Origin: Planctomycetota bacterium
GTDB taxonomy: Bacteria; Planctomycetota; UBA1135; GCA-002686595
NCBI GenBank assembly: GCA_029259635.1
Contig: JAJDEU010000035.1
Coordinates: 24,940-88,939, forward strand
Direction: 5' to 3'
DNA length: 64,000 bases
The first letter of the stretch is position 1, and each line of letters opens with the position of its first letter. Positions 29,167-38,107 of the stretch are shown here, piece after piece. The notes under the pieces were generated by a model, which ran no database searches, was not told the origin of the DNA, and worked only from the letters and a program-made list of their open reading frames with translations. The position numbers were made by a program, and so were the translations under genes.

Positions 29167-30482
29167 AGGGCAAGCACAGCATCGGCGGCTGGGTCGTTGT
29201 GGGGTTGATTCTCTTGATGGGCGCCCTCATCTCTCAGCTTCCCAGCGACAGCTCTGCGCTCGACGAGAGCGCGCTCTCCGCGGAACCCGGCGGCAAGCGC
29301 GCGCTCTATCTCGCGCTGTCCGAGCTGGGCTTCCCCGCCAGAATCTGGACCGATCGTCCGTCCGAGCTGCCGCGCGGCGAGGGACTTCTGTGGCTCAGCG
29401 CGGTTCCGAAGTACCCAGATGGCGTCGCGGATTTGGTCGATCTCGAGTCCACTCCGGCCCAGGCTCAGACCGCGATCAGTCCCCATGATCCGGCGCACTA
29501 TCGCCGCTTCATGGACGAAGGCGGGACGATTCTGTGCGCACTCTCGGCGGACGGAATGACGGAGTTCCTTGCGAATGAACTCGAGATCGCAATTCCGCTG
29601 GAAGGCTTCGAGGCGGAAGGGCACCGCGGCAAAGCGAGCCTCCATTTCATTCCGACCGACGAGGCCCTCGAATGCTCCAAGATCAGAGGGCTCGACCCGG
29701 AGTACGCGGATTCAATTCCCGGCGGAATCGTCGATGGGTTACTCGTCTCGTCTTCGGTCCATGCTCCTTCCGAGCTCCGTGATGAGAGTGAAGAGAGTGC
29801 AGCGCGTCTCGCTGAAGGTGTCCCCGGCCTGATTCGGATTCCCGTCGGACGCGGTTCCTTGGTCTTAATGGTCTCCGATCGTGCGTTCACGAACGAGTAC
29901 TTGCGGGTAGCCGATCACGGCCGGATGGCGGTGCGCTTGGCCGAGGAATACGCTCGCGGAAAGCCGATTCTGTTCGACGAATACGCGCTCGGGCGCTGGT
30001 CGCCGGGTTCGTGGACCACCATGGCGACTTCGAACCGGTTGATTTTGCTCAGCATTCATTTGGTCCTCACGCTCGCGCTGTTGAGCTGGAGTCTCGCGTG
30101 GGTGCGAGCCTTTCCACGGGATGCGAAGCCGGCGGAGCCGCTCTCCGCGCTCGCGCGAGTTCGGTCGCGGGCGAGTCTCTTCCTGCGCGGTGGACGGCCG
30201 AGTCTGCTGGCCCACCAGCTTCGGAGCGGAACACTGCGCGCTCTCTATGTTCGCGAAAAGTTGCGCCGTCGGGCGAATGAAGAGGGCTACGAGGGGGAGA
30301 TCGAAGAGCTGCTCGGCGGAACGGCGGAGCCGGAGGAGGCTCGAAGTTGGGTCGATCGGCTCGCCGTTCGCGACGAGATGAGCCGGGACGAGTTGGTTGA
30401 GTTCAAGGAGAAGCTCGAGGGCTTCTCTCGTCGTATTCAGACAGGGCGCGTGCATGCGTCGCCAGAGAAGGGAATCATGTAG
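29163..30482 (+). CDS. DUF4350-type membrane protein
   Basis: 439 residues. An N-terminal signal anchor (GGWVVVGLILLMGALIS), an extracytoplasmic domain of about 250 residues with RALYLALSELGFPARIW and FMDEGGTILCAL, then GKPILFDEYALGRW and a second transmembrane helix at about residues 296-315, ending in a cytoplasmic helical tail. This layout, and the Asp-Glu-Tyr just before the second helix, fit the DUF4350 family that is routinely found between DUF4129 and MoxR genes. The ATG overlaps the previous stop; MoxR starts three bases after the stop. Function unknown. Confidence 0.75.
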   Translation: MKGKHSIGGWVVVGLILLMGALISQLPSDSSALDESALSAEPGGKRALYLALSELGFPARIWTDRPSELPRGEGLLWLSAVPKYPDGVADLVDLESTPAQAQTAISPHDPAHYRRFMDEGGTILCALSADGMTEFLANELEIAIPLEGFEAEGHRGKASLHFIPTDEALECSKIRGLDPEYADSIPGGIVDGLLVSSSVHAPSELRDESEESAARLAEGVPGLIRIPVGRGSLVLMVSDRAFTNEYLRVADHGRMAVRLAEEYARGKPILFDEYALGRWSPGSWTTMATSNRLILLSIHLVLTLALLSWSLAWVRAFPRDAKPAEPLSALARVRSRASLFLRGGRPSLLAHQLRSGTLRALYVREKLRRRANEEGYEGEIEELLGGTAEPEEARSWVDRLAVRDEMSRDELVEFKEKLEGFSRRIQTGRVHASPEKGIM

Positions 30483-30484
30483 AC

Positions 30485-31519
30485 ATGGAATCGGAAGCCG
30501 AAAACTCAGAAGGTCTAGAGCGGGATGCAGGCGACGGTGTCGTGCCGGAATCGCATCCAAGTCCACACTCCAACGTCCTCATGGACCTTCGTCGGCGCGT
30601 CCGCGAAGAGACCGCGCGCGTGATCGTCGGAATGGAAACGGAGATCGACCACTGCCTCGTCGCGCTCTTGTGCGGCGGGCATGTCCTGCTCGAGGGGCCG
30701 CCCGGCGTGGCGAAGACGATGCTGGTTCGATCGATTGCGACAGCGCTCGGCGGCAGCTTCTCGCGCGTGCAGTTCACGCCCGACCTGATGCCCGCCGACG
30801 TCACCGGCACCAGTATCTTCGATCCGGGCGCGGGCAACTTCCGCTTCCGCGCCGGGCCAATCTTCGCGCAGTTCTTGCTGTGCGACGAGATCAATCGCGC
30901 TCCCGCCAAGACGCAGGCGGCGCTACTCGAGTCGATGCAAGAGGGCACGGTGACGATCGATGGCGAGTGCCACCAGCTGCCGGAGCCTTTTGGCGTCTTC
31001 GCGACGATGAACCCGATCGAAAACGAGGGGACTTATCCTTTGCCGGAAGCGCAGCTCGACCGCTTCCTCTTCAAGGTACAAATCGGCTACCCGAATGCCG
31101 AGCTCGAGGCGTCCCTGCTCGCCATGGCGCACGATCGCGAGCCGTCGGCCTCGCCCGACGAGCTCGGTGTCCGGGCCGTCACGACACCGGATGACCTCAA
31201 AGCCGCAGGAGCGATCGCCAACGCAGTCACGGTTCGCGACGATCTGTTCGCCTACGTCGTGCAGCTGCTCGCGGCGACGCGAGAGTCTCCTGCGCTCATG
31301 CTCGGCGCGAGCCCGCGCGCCGGCGTGATGCTCATTCGCGCGGCCAAGGCCTTCGCCGCCCTCGACGGCCGCGACTACCTGACGCCGGATGATTTGAAGC
31401 ACGTCTTCCTGCCCACACTGCGCCACCGCGTTGCCTTGGATCCCGCCGAAGAGATCGATGGCGTGACCACCGACGAAGTCTTGGTCCGTGTGCTCGATTC
31501 GATCGAGGTTCCGCGCTGA
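30485..31519 (+). CDS. moxR: MoxR-family AAA+ ATPase
   Basis: 344 residues of the MoxR branch of AAA+ proteins, cytoplasmic, thought to act as chaperones in assembling metalloenzymes or membrane complexes together with DUF58 partners. Walker A is GPPGVAKT, Walker B LLCDEINRAP, followed by ALLESMQEGTVTIDG and the sensor stretch FGVFATMNPIENEGTYPLPEAQLDRFLFK; the C-terminal lid has GASPRAGVMLIRAAKAFAAL. All nucleotide-binding elements are intact. It is in the middle of the cluster with DUF4129, DUF4350 and DUF58 genes on the same strand. Confidence 0.93.
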   Translation: MESEAENSEGLERDAGDGVVPESHPSPHSNVLMDLRRRVREETARVIVGMETEIDHCLVALLCGGHVLLEGPPGVAKTMLVRSIATALGGSFSRVQFTPDLMPADVTGTSIFDPGAGNFRFRAGPIFAQFLLCDEINRAPAKTQAALLESMQEGTVTIDGECHQLPEPFGVFATMNPIENEGTYPLPEAQLDRFLFKVQIGYPNAELEASLLAMAHDREPSASPDELGVRAVTTPDDLKAAGAIANAVTVRDDLFAYVVQLLAATRESPALMLGASPRAGVMLIRAAKAFAALDGRDYLTPDDLKHVFLPTLRHRVALDPAEEIDGVTTDEVLVRVLDSIEVPR

Positions 31520-31533
31520 TTCCGACCTCCCGA

Positions 31534-32937
31534 ATGATCGCCGCAGCATCCGTCTTGCTCGGCGCTTCTCTGGCGGTCGCTTTTGTGCCCGCGCTGCTTC
31601 CCGTCGTGCTCGCGCTCGATGCCGCTCTGTTCGTACTCTTCGTCATCGATCGTCTGCGCACGCCGAACCCCGAAACCTTCGAGCTCGATCGCAGCTTGCC
31701 CGAGAGCGTGGGGTTGTCCTCCGAGTTCGATCGATTTGTAGAGATCGCTCCTTCGCGCTCGTTGTCGCGGCCGTTCGAGCTGGAACTTCACGAGGACTTT
31801 CCCGACTGCTTCGAGGTGATCGCGCGAACACGGACAAAAGGCCTCGTCGCTCCCGCTCTTGGTGATGTTTCGGGTGGTCCCGATCGAGTGACGCTGCCGC
31901 CCGATGGGACTTGCGAAGCACGCCGAACCTACCGCTCGAACCGGCGCGGCGAATTTCGAATGGGGGACCTGCGCCTGTCGGTTCGAGGACCGCTCGGCCT
32001 CGTTGTGCGCCAGGTGCGCTTTGCGGGATCCCAGCGAATTGCCGTCGAGTCGGCGCTCGCCAACTTGCGTTCGACATTGGCGCTTGCGGCGAGCGAGCGC
32101 TGGCGCGACCTCGGTGTTCGGCGCCGGCGCCGTCGCGGCGGACAGACCGAGTTCGAGTCCCTGCGCGACTACGTGCGCGGAGACGACGTGCGGCAGGTGG
32201 ATTGGAAGGCTTATGCGCGTCGTGGGAAACCGACCGTGCGCATGTTTCAGGAGGAGCGCGGTCAAGAGCTGATCGTGATGTTCGATTGCGGGCGGCGGAT
32301 GCGTTCGACGGCCCCGGGTTCCACTCGCGGCCGGTCAGCTGTGGCGACGGCGGTGAATCGCGAGTGGTCGAAGCTCGACTGGGCGCTGGACGCCGGTCTT
32401 CAGTTAGCCGCCGTTGCGCTTCAGCAAGGTGACCGTGTCGGTTGCGTGGTCTTCGATGATGTCGTTCGCGCCTGGGTCCAACCGGCACGTGGAAAGCGCC
32501 AGTTTAGCCGCTTGCGCGAAGCGGTCTTGGGCTTTCAACCGAGCGGGCGAGAGAGCGACCTCAGCCGTGTCTTGCGAGAGTTGGCCGTGAGGCATCGGCG
32601 TTCGGCGACCGTCACGATTCTCTCCGACGTGGCGGACCCTCTGTCCATCGCCGAACAGAAAAACGCGCTCGCTTCGGGATCTCGGCGCCACCGCATCGTG
32701 TTTGCTTGCTTGGACGATCCGGAAGTACGGCGGGCAGCGGAGGGGCACGACCTCGAGCAGCTTGCCGGCGGACTGCCGGGCGTTGCCGTTCAGGCCAGCG
32801 CCATGGAAGCGATCGAAGAGCGGCGACTGGCGCTGCGCTCGCTCGCCTCCACCGGCGTCCGCATGCTCGACGCGTTGCCAGCGGAAGCGGCCGGTCCGCT
32901 ACTGACCGCTTGGCTCGACGCGCGCCGTTCCGGTTGA
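31534..32937 (+). CDS. DUF58 domain protein with vWA-like fold
   Basis: 467 residues. Two N-terminal hydrophobic segments (about residues 1-40), a beta-rich middle and the DUF58 signature RGDDVRQVDWKAYARRGKP followed by ELIVMFDCGRRM, which resembles a vWA metal-binding strand, although the MIDAS Ser residues are replaced (DCGRR). DUF58 proteins pair with MoxR ATPases and may deliver their substrates. The stretch between the DCGRRM strand and LDAGLQLAAVALQQGD carries an insertion of about 20 residues. The 3' end overlaps the SpoIIM-like gene on the other strand by 39 bases. Confidence 0.87.
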   Translation: MIAAASVLLGASLAVAFVPALLPVVLALDAALFVLFVIDRLRTPNPETFELDRSLPESVGLSSEFDRFVEIAPSRSLSRPFELELHEDFPDCFEVIARTRTKGLVAPALGDVSGGPDRVTLPPDGTCEARRTYRSNRRGEFRMGDLRLSVRGPLGLVVRQVRFAGSQRIAVESALANLRSTLALAASERWRDLGVRRRRRRGGQTEFESLRDYVRGDDVRQVDWKAYARRGKPTVRMFQEERGQELIVMFDCGRRMRSTAPGSTRGRSAVATAVNREWSKLDWALDAGLQLAAVALQQGDRVGCVVFDDVVRAWVQPARGKRQFSRLREAVLGFQPSGRESDLSRVLRELAVRHRRSATVTILSDVADPLSIAEQKNALASGSRRHRIVFACLDDPEVRRAAEGHDLEQLAGGLPGVAVQASAMEAIEERRLALRSLASTGVRMLDALPAEAAGPLLTAWLDARRSG

Positions 32938-33909
32938 GCTACGGCCACCAATCGCGACCCAAAGAATCAGGCCAATTCCCGTTAGAATCGCGACGGCGAT
33001 GCGCGTGGACGCGGGCATGTGCGGGGAGATAAAGCCCTCGATGAGGCCCGAGATGAAGAGCAGCGCGAAGACCGGCGCGAGCAAAGTCCAGGCCTTGCGC
33101 GACTCGTGCTTGATCGCGAAGCCACGCGTCCTTGCTCCGGGTGCGACGACTCCGCGAACGATGACGAGTCCCGCGGTCGCGGCGAGAACGATCGCTTGGA
33201 TCTCAATGACTCCGTGGCACCACAGAATCGAGGAGATCGAGCCGGCCTGATCCCAGTGTCCGGCGACCGCCGTATAGGTCCCGAGCATGAGTCCGTTCGT
33301 CGCGAGGATTCCGATGTAGAGCGGTGGAATCAGAGCGGCGGCGAAGAACAGAACACCGACGGCCATGTTGTGGAACATGATCAGCGTTGCCGTTTCGGGC
33401 GACTCGCCGAGACCGAAGGTGAAGTTGCCGCGGAAGCTTTCGCCGGGAGCGAGTTCGGTGAGCTGCGCAATCTCGTTCGAGACGGCGCCCGGATTCAAGA
33501 GTGAGAAGGCGAGCGAGAGGTCGTTCGAGACGGCGTAGTAGGAGGCCAGCGCGAGGCCGTACATGAAGGTGAAGGAGGCGAGCAGGAGCTTCCACTCGGC
33601 GCGGATGGCGCGCGGAGCCTCGGCGAGCAGGAGCTCGCTGGTTCGGCGCCAGAAGCTCTGCCCGCTCTTGTCCAGGCCGCGGAAGAGGACGCCGTGAGCG
33701 CTGCTCGCGAGGCTGCGATAGCGGGCCAGAGACTGCGCGCTCTCGCCGCGACTCTCGCGTCTCGCGAGCTGGGTGCAGGCGTACCGGTAGAGGCCGGAGA
33801 GTTCGCTGAGCTGATCGGGTCCGAGCTTCTTCAGGCCGCGCGTTCGGACGAAGGCGAGCATTTGGCTCAGCCGTCGCAGCTGTTTCATCTCATCTTTCGC
33901 GAGGGCCAC
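32899..33909 (-). CDS. SpoIIM (stage II sporulation protein M)-like membrane protein
   Basis: 336 residues. A helical cytoplasmic N-terminus of about 100 residues (YRYACTQLARRES) precedes five or six transmembrane helices, including FFAAALIPPLYIGILATNGLMLG and WCHGVIEIQAIVLAATAGL, the latter with the HGxxE-type motif typical of the SpoIIM/DUF95 family. The family is named after a Bacillus sporulation protein but is common in non-sporulating bacteria beside MoxR and RDD genes, as here. GTG start is assumed; an internal ATG at 33888 is an alternative. It is divergent from the RDD gene. Confidence 0.82.
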   Translation of the reverse strand: MALAKDEMKQLRRLSQMLAFVRTRGLKKLGPDQLSELSGLYRYACTQLARRESRGESAQSLARYRSLASSAHGVLFRGLDKSGQSFWRRTSELLLAEAPRAIRAEWKLLLASFTFMYGLALASYYAVSNDLSLAFSLLNPGAVSNEIAQLTELAPGESFRGNFTFGLGESPETATLIMFHNMAVGVLFFAAALIPPLYIGILATNGLMLGTYTAVAGHWDQAGSISSILWCHGVIEIQAIVLAATAGLVIVRGVVAPGARTRGFAIKHESRKAWTLLAPVFALLFISGLIEGFISPHMPASTRIAVAILTGIGLILWVAIGGRSSTGTARVEPSGQ

Positions 33910-34081
33910 AGGATCACGTTAGCGATCTTCGGCGCTCTCCACACGTTCCTTTCGCAAGCGGCCTTTCAGGAGCGGCGGCTTCTCGCGCGAATCTCGCCGC
34001 AGCTGGCGTCAATAGTCTGGAGTTGCTTCACGCCTTCGCGATATCCTGCGCGCGGCGGCTCAACCGGCGCCGCGCGACCCG

Positions 34082-34828
34082 ATGACCACGCTCGTACTCG
34101 AAACCCCCGAAGGCGTCGATCTCTCGCGGGAGATCGCGGGACCCGGCAGTCGCTCGGCGGCCTCAATCCTCGATGTCTTGGTCATCTCGGTGGCCTACCT
34201 CATGCTCTTTCTGATGGCGTTCCTCGCCAAGCAGCAAGGCATCAGCGGGATACCGCTCGGTTTCATGCAGGGTGCGGGGATTCTGATCATCATCGCCTAC
34301 CCCGCCGTCTGTGGAATCTTCTTCGACGGTCGAACGCTCGGCAAGTTCTTGATGGGGTTGCGCGTGGTGGGGGACGGCGGCTATCCGGCAGGCCCTCTGC
34401 AGCACGTCTTGCGTTCGATCTTTTGGCCGATCGAGCTCGTGCTCTGGATCCCGCTTCCCCTCGGCCTGATACTTATCGGAATCACGAACCGACACCAGCG
34501 ACTCGGCGACCTGATTGCGGGAACGGTCGTCGTGCGCGACGGTCGTCCGGCGCTCGAGCGCGAACCCTTTCCCTCCCAGTCCTGGAGCAAGTTGACGCGG
34601 CACTCGCTGGACCTCTCGGCGTCGCGAGTCGCGGACTTGGATCGGCGCGACTACGACCTCTTGCGCTCGTTGCTCTCGCGACGCGGAATGGACTACACCG
34701 CGAATCGCCGCCTGTATGTGCGCACCGCCAAGCACTACAACGAGCGACTCGGGCTCGGCGGATTCCAAGACGCGCGCATCTTCCTACAAGAGTTGTTCTT
34801 GTTCTTGCGCGAGCGCCAGTCGCATTAG
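34082..34828 (+). CDS. RDD family membrane protein
   Basis: 248 residues. The first helix contains RSAASILDVLVISVAYLML, the Arg...Asp signature of RDD proteins; two further transmembrane segments follow, with FFDGRTLGKFLMGLRVVG and HQRLGDLIAGTVVV, both conserved in the family. A cytoplasmic tail of about 85 residues is rich in Arg and Leu. RDD proteins are poorly understood membrane proteins, some acting in transport or ion homeostasis, and they often sit with SpoIIM and MoxR/DUF58 genes. It ends 12 bases from the convergent M50 gene. Confidence 0.85.
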   Translation: MTTLVLETPEGVDLSREIAGPGSRSAASILDVLVISVAYLMLFLMAFLAKQQGISGIPLGFMQGAGILIIIAYPAVCGIFFDGRTLGKFLMGLRVVGDGGYPAGPLQHVLRSIFWPIELVLWIPLPLGLILIGITNRHQRLGDLIAGTVVVRDGRPALEREPFPSQSWSKLTRHSLDLSASRVADLDRRDYDLLRSLLSRRGMDYTANRRLYVRTAKHYNERLGLGGFQDARIFLQELFLFLRERQSH

Positions 34829-34840
34829 ATCGCGCGAGCG

Positions 34841-35821
34841 CTAATCATCGGACGGCGGGCGACGACGCAAGCGACCGTGGAAACCTTCCAAGCGTTTCAG
34901 GTCGCTCTCGCTAAAGCCCTGACCCGGTTGCCGTTCTGGGAAGACCTCGGTCTCGACGGGCGGATGCGCATGAGTCGGACCGGGTTCCGCTTGCGCCCAT
35001 GCTTCCTGCGGAGAACCTGAGCCGAACGGACTGGTTCCCTCCATTCCGCCGAGCGGCGAGTAGCCGTGCTTGATTCGAATCGCCCAGAGTTCGCGCGCTC
35101 CTGCGAACCAGATAAAGCCCGCGAGGAAGGGCATCATGCAGACGGTTGCCTTGGGAGCGTAGAGCAGCGCGAGCAAGACCATGACGATGATCGCAATCCG
35201 ACTCGTTTTCACCGCCATCTCCGTGGCGGTCACCCAGTCGTGAGTGCGTCCGAGAAAGGCGCGTAAAATTCTGCCGCCATCCATCGGAAAGGCCGGGATC
35301 AGGTTGAAGCCGCCCAGCATGAGGTTCACCACGAGGAACCACTGGAGCGGATTTACGAGAAGCCCGAATCCGCTCATTTCGAATCCGATGAGGAGCGGGA
35401 GTGTGATCGCGGCGAGCGCGAAGTTGACCATCGGTCCTGCCGCCGCGATGACCCCTTCGATCTTGGGGTCTTCGGGAAGCTCGCTCATGCGCGCCATCCC
35501 ACCGAGCGGCCAGAATGTGATGTCGAGCACTTGGATGCCAAAATGCCGCGCGGCTAGGCAGTGACCAAGCTCGTGCAAGAAGACGATTCCAAAGAGCGCC
35601 ACGACGGAGAGAAGGGCTCCCACGCCCTGGCCCAGAAACAAGAGCGGCAAGAGGAACCACATCCAATGAATCTGGACGGTGATTCCAAAGACCTTGCCCA
35701 GTCGAATCGACGAGGAGGATTGGCGCTGGGAGTAGGCGGAGAACGGGTTGGGCACGGTTGTGAAGGGGGTGCGAGCGCGGAGCGGGGAGGAGACCCTAGG
35801 ATTAGAAACCAAGGGCGACAA
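34841..35821 (-). CDS. Site-2 protease family (M50) intramembrane metalloprotease
   Basis: Up to 326 residues with four to six transmembrane helices. Zinc motif HELGH is in FLHELGHCLAARHFG, the third ligand Asp is in FPMDGGRILRAFLGR, and GMARM/GPMVNF are also family motifs. It resembles the SpoIVFB-like branch without PDZ or CBS domains. The Pro/Glu-rich cytoplasmic tail is unusual in length. The start is uncertain: TTG at 35821 gives a Ser-rich leader of about 40 residues, and GTG at 35755 is possible. The substrate is unknown. Confidence 0.85.
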   Translation of the reverse strand: MSPLVSNPRVSSPLRARTPFTTVPNPFSAYSQRQSSSSIRLGKVFGITVQIHWMWFLLPLLFLGQGVGALLSVVALFGIVFLHELGHCLAARHFGIQVLDITFWPLGGMARMSELPEDPKIEGVIAAAGPMVNFALAAITLPLLIGFEMSGFGLLVNPLQWFLVVNLMLGGFNLIPAFPMDGGRILRAFLGRTHDWVTATEMAVKTSRIAIIVMVLLALLYAPKATVCMMPFLAGFIWFAGARELWAIRIKHGYSPLGGMEGTSPFGSGSPQEAWAQAEPGPTHAHPPVETEVFPERQPGQGFSESDLKRLEGFHGRLRRRPPSDD

Positions 35822-35923
35822 GCCCGGTAATCAGCCGGATTCCGGCACATGGGTCAGCGGTTCGTGGGAGCGCGCGCTCTACAATTGCGCCTCGTTTTGA
35901 GAAGTCGCCCTAATCCGAGCTGT

Positions 35924-38107
35924 GTGCGTGTTTTGTTCCTCGAGTTGAATGAACTCGAGCTCGGAGACCATTCGACGGATCGGTGCGCACCAGAAGTCGC
36001 GACGCGGACTTTCGAGGATTCGGTGCTCGACAGCTGCGCGCGCTGGGGCGGGAGCGCTTTGGCCGTAGCCCTGATGGTGGAGTGGGCTCGGGACGAATCG
36101 GCGCAGGAGTCCGAGGCGCCGCTCATTCTCGCCGTGGGCAATGCGGTCGGGCGCGGAGTCCCGACGGCCTCGCGAGTCACGGTCGCATCGCGCGGGGCGT
36201 TGAGTGGGCTCTATTCCGAAGGCCAGGTCGGCGGTGAGGTCGCGCTTCGAATCGCCGCCTTCGCGGACGCGATCGTCCTGAACGGAACGACGTCGCACGG
36301 AGACGCGGTGCTGGAAATCGACGCAGTCGGCGGAGCGCGCTTGCACCGGATCGAGTCCATCGCTGGACTCGGCGCGAGCGAGACACGCGAAAAAATCAAA
36401 GCGCACTTCGGCGCATGCTCGGCGCTCTACGTCGGACCCGGAGCGGAGCGCGGGCTTCCCTTCGCGACGCTGATCTCGGGACTCGATCACGCCAGCCACG
36501 TGGGCCGCGGCGGCTTGGGCGCGGCCTTCGCGCGCACCGGTCTGAAGGCCGTCGTCTTGAGCGGGGCGCCACTCGACGTGGAGCGGCTGGGGTCCGAATC
36601 ATTTGAGAAGATGACGGGTGCTCTGGTGAGCTCGCCGCGCTTGCGCGCACGAGCGGAGGGCGGAACGCACGAGCTGTGGTCGGCCTTTCAGGTGCGCGGC
36701 GAGTTGCGCGGAAAGAATTTTTCCGAACCGGTCAGCGGCGACACGGCGACGGCCTTGTGGCGTGAGAGTCGGGACGCGGCGGGAGCGAAGCGCGGTTGCC
36801 CCGGGTGTCCGACGCCTTGCGGTTGGGTGGTGAAGGGCGGTGAGATGGACGGGCCGGGCGTGTCGAAGAGTGGGCCGCGGTTTGGTGCGGCGTTGTCGCT
36901 CGGACCGAATCTCGGTTTCCATCGATTCGGTTCTGCGCAGAAGCTGTTCGAAGCCTGCGACGAGCTGGGCATCGATGCGAAGGAAGCGGGCGCAGTGCTC
37001 GCGCTGCAGATGCGTGCGAATGAACTCGGTCGCTTGAACGCGGGTCCGTTGTGGGGAGCGGAAGCGGACGCGGAAGTCGCGATTCAGCGCATGATCGAAG
37101 AGCCGGAGTGCGCGAGCTCGGGTGCTCTCGGAGCGTCCGCGTTGGCGTCGAAGCTCGGACTCGAGAGCGAGCTCTTCACCATTCACGGGCAAGCGGTTCG
37201 TCCGGATCACGACCTGGCTTCGCTCCTCGGTCAGTGCGTGTCGGCCAACGGCGCGGATCCGATGCGGACCTTTCCATTCGCTACCGGAGACGGACTGGAT
37301 CGCGATCGCCTGGCGCAGATGCTGAGCGAAGTCGAGCTCCCCAACGGCATCGAGACGAGTGGCGACCCGAGCGGAAAGGGGCGACTGGTTTGGTGGCACG
37401 AGAACTTTGTGGCCGCTCTCGACGCCTGTGGTTTTTGCTCGTTCTCCGGCGGGAGTCTGGTCTCCGACGGAGTGATCGAACTCGATGTGCTGGCGCGTTG
37501 GCTGGCGCCGAGCGAGCTCGTGATGGAGAGCGCCGCGCGCAGTTTTATTGAACTCGGTGCGACCGTTGTGGGGTTGCGACGCGAGCTGTCCGCGCGGTGG
37601 GGTCCCTCGACCGCAGAGGTTTGGCCGGAGTGGGCGCGAGCATCGCTCGATCTTCCGGGCGTGTTGGACGAGTATTGCGCCGTTCGGGGACTCGACGAGC
37701 GTGGTGGGCTTGGCGAAGTCGCGCTTCGGCGAATGGAACAAGGCCAGCTCTACGCGTTCGGGATCGAGACGCTGAAGGCGATGGATGCGCGTCGGGAGCC
37801 CGCCAAGGAGAAGGCGATGCCCAGCGAATGTCCGGTCGAGACAATCCGGGGGCGCGTCATCGTGCGTTCGTCCGGCCCACTCGGTGAGCGTCTGGGTGGT
37901 GACCTCGAACTCGAACTCGAGCTGCCCGTCTCGGTGGAACGGATCCTCGCCGAGTTGGTCGAAGAGCGGCCCGAATGCCGGGCGTCGGTCTTCCGGGGCG
38001 AACGGCCGCTCGCTGCGGTTTATCGCGGCGAACGGCTGATTGCGCCGAGCGAACTCGTCCGGGCCGGCGACGTCTTGGATCTCGTCGTCGCGGTCAGCGG
38101 CGGTTAA
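35924..38107 (+). CDS. Aldehyde:ferredoxin oxidoreductase family tungstoenzyme fused to a C-terminal MoaD/ThiS-like domain
   Basis: 727 residues from GTG 35924, where the family's N-terminal RVxFLxL strand begins (an upstream ATG at 35849 is possible). The AOR N-terminal domain ends with HVGRGGLGAAFARTGLKAVVLSG. The [4Fe-4S] ligands are C292-x2-C295-x3-C299 (CPGCPTPC) and Cys505 in ACGFCSF, all intact. Residues about 635-727 form a beta-grasp domain like MoaD/ThiS (VERILAELVEERPECRAS, RAGDVLDLVVAVSGG) and the protein ends exactly in Gly-Gly, the residue pair used for thiocarboxylate formation. The enzyme would oxidise an aldehyde (or reduce an acid) with a bis-tungstopterin; the fused domain may supply sulfur in cis. 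No ferredoxin gene is adjacent. Confidence 0.88.
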   Translation: MRVLFLELNELELGDHSTDRCAPEVATRTFEDSVLDSCARWGGSALAVALMVEWARDESAQESEAPLILAVGNAVGRGVPTASRVTVASRGALSGLYSEGQVGGEVALRIAAFADAIVLNGTTSHGDAVLEIDAVGGARLHRIESIAGLGASETREKIKAHFGACSALYVGPGAERGLPFATLISGLDHASHVGRGGLGAAFARTGLKAVVLSGAPLDVERLGSESFEKMTGALVSSPRLRARAEGGTHELWSAFQVRGELRGKNFSEPVSGDTATALWRESRDAAGAKRGCPGCPTPCGWVVKGGEMDGPGVSKSGPRFGAALSLGPNLGFHRFGSAQKLFEACDELGIDAKEAGAVLALQMRANELGRLNAGPLWGAEADAEVAIQRMIEEPECASSGALGASALASKLGLESELFTIHGQAVRPDHDLASLLGQCVSANGADPMRTFPFATGDGLDRDRLAQMLSEVELPNGIETSGDPSGKGRLVWWHENFVAALDACGFCSFSGGSLVSDGVIELDVLARWLAPSELVMESAARSFIELGATVVGLRRELSARWGPSTAEVWPEWARASLDLPGVLDEYCAVRGLDERGGLGEVALRRMEQGQLYAFGIETLKAMDARREPAKEKAMPSECPVETIRGRVIVRSSGPLGERLGGDLELELELPVSVERILAELVEERPECRASVFRGERPLAAVYRGERLIAPSELVRAGDVLDLVVAVSGG

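Noticed and set aside
36599..37741. Minus-strand open frame opposite the AOR gene
   Set aside because: Shadow of a gene with intact cluster ligands; antisense product has no recognisable features.
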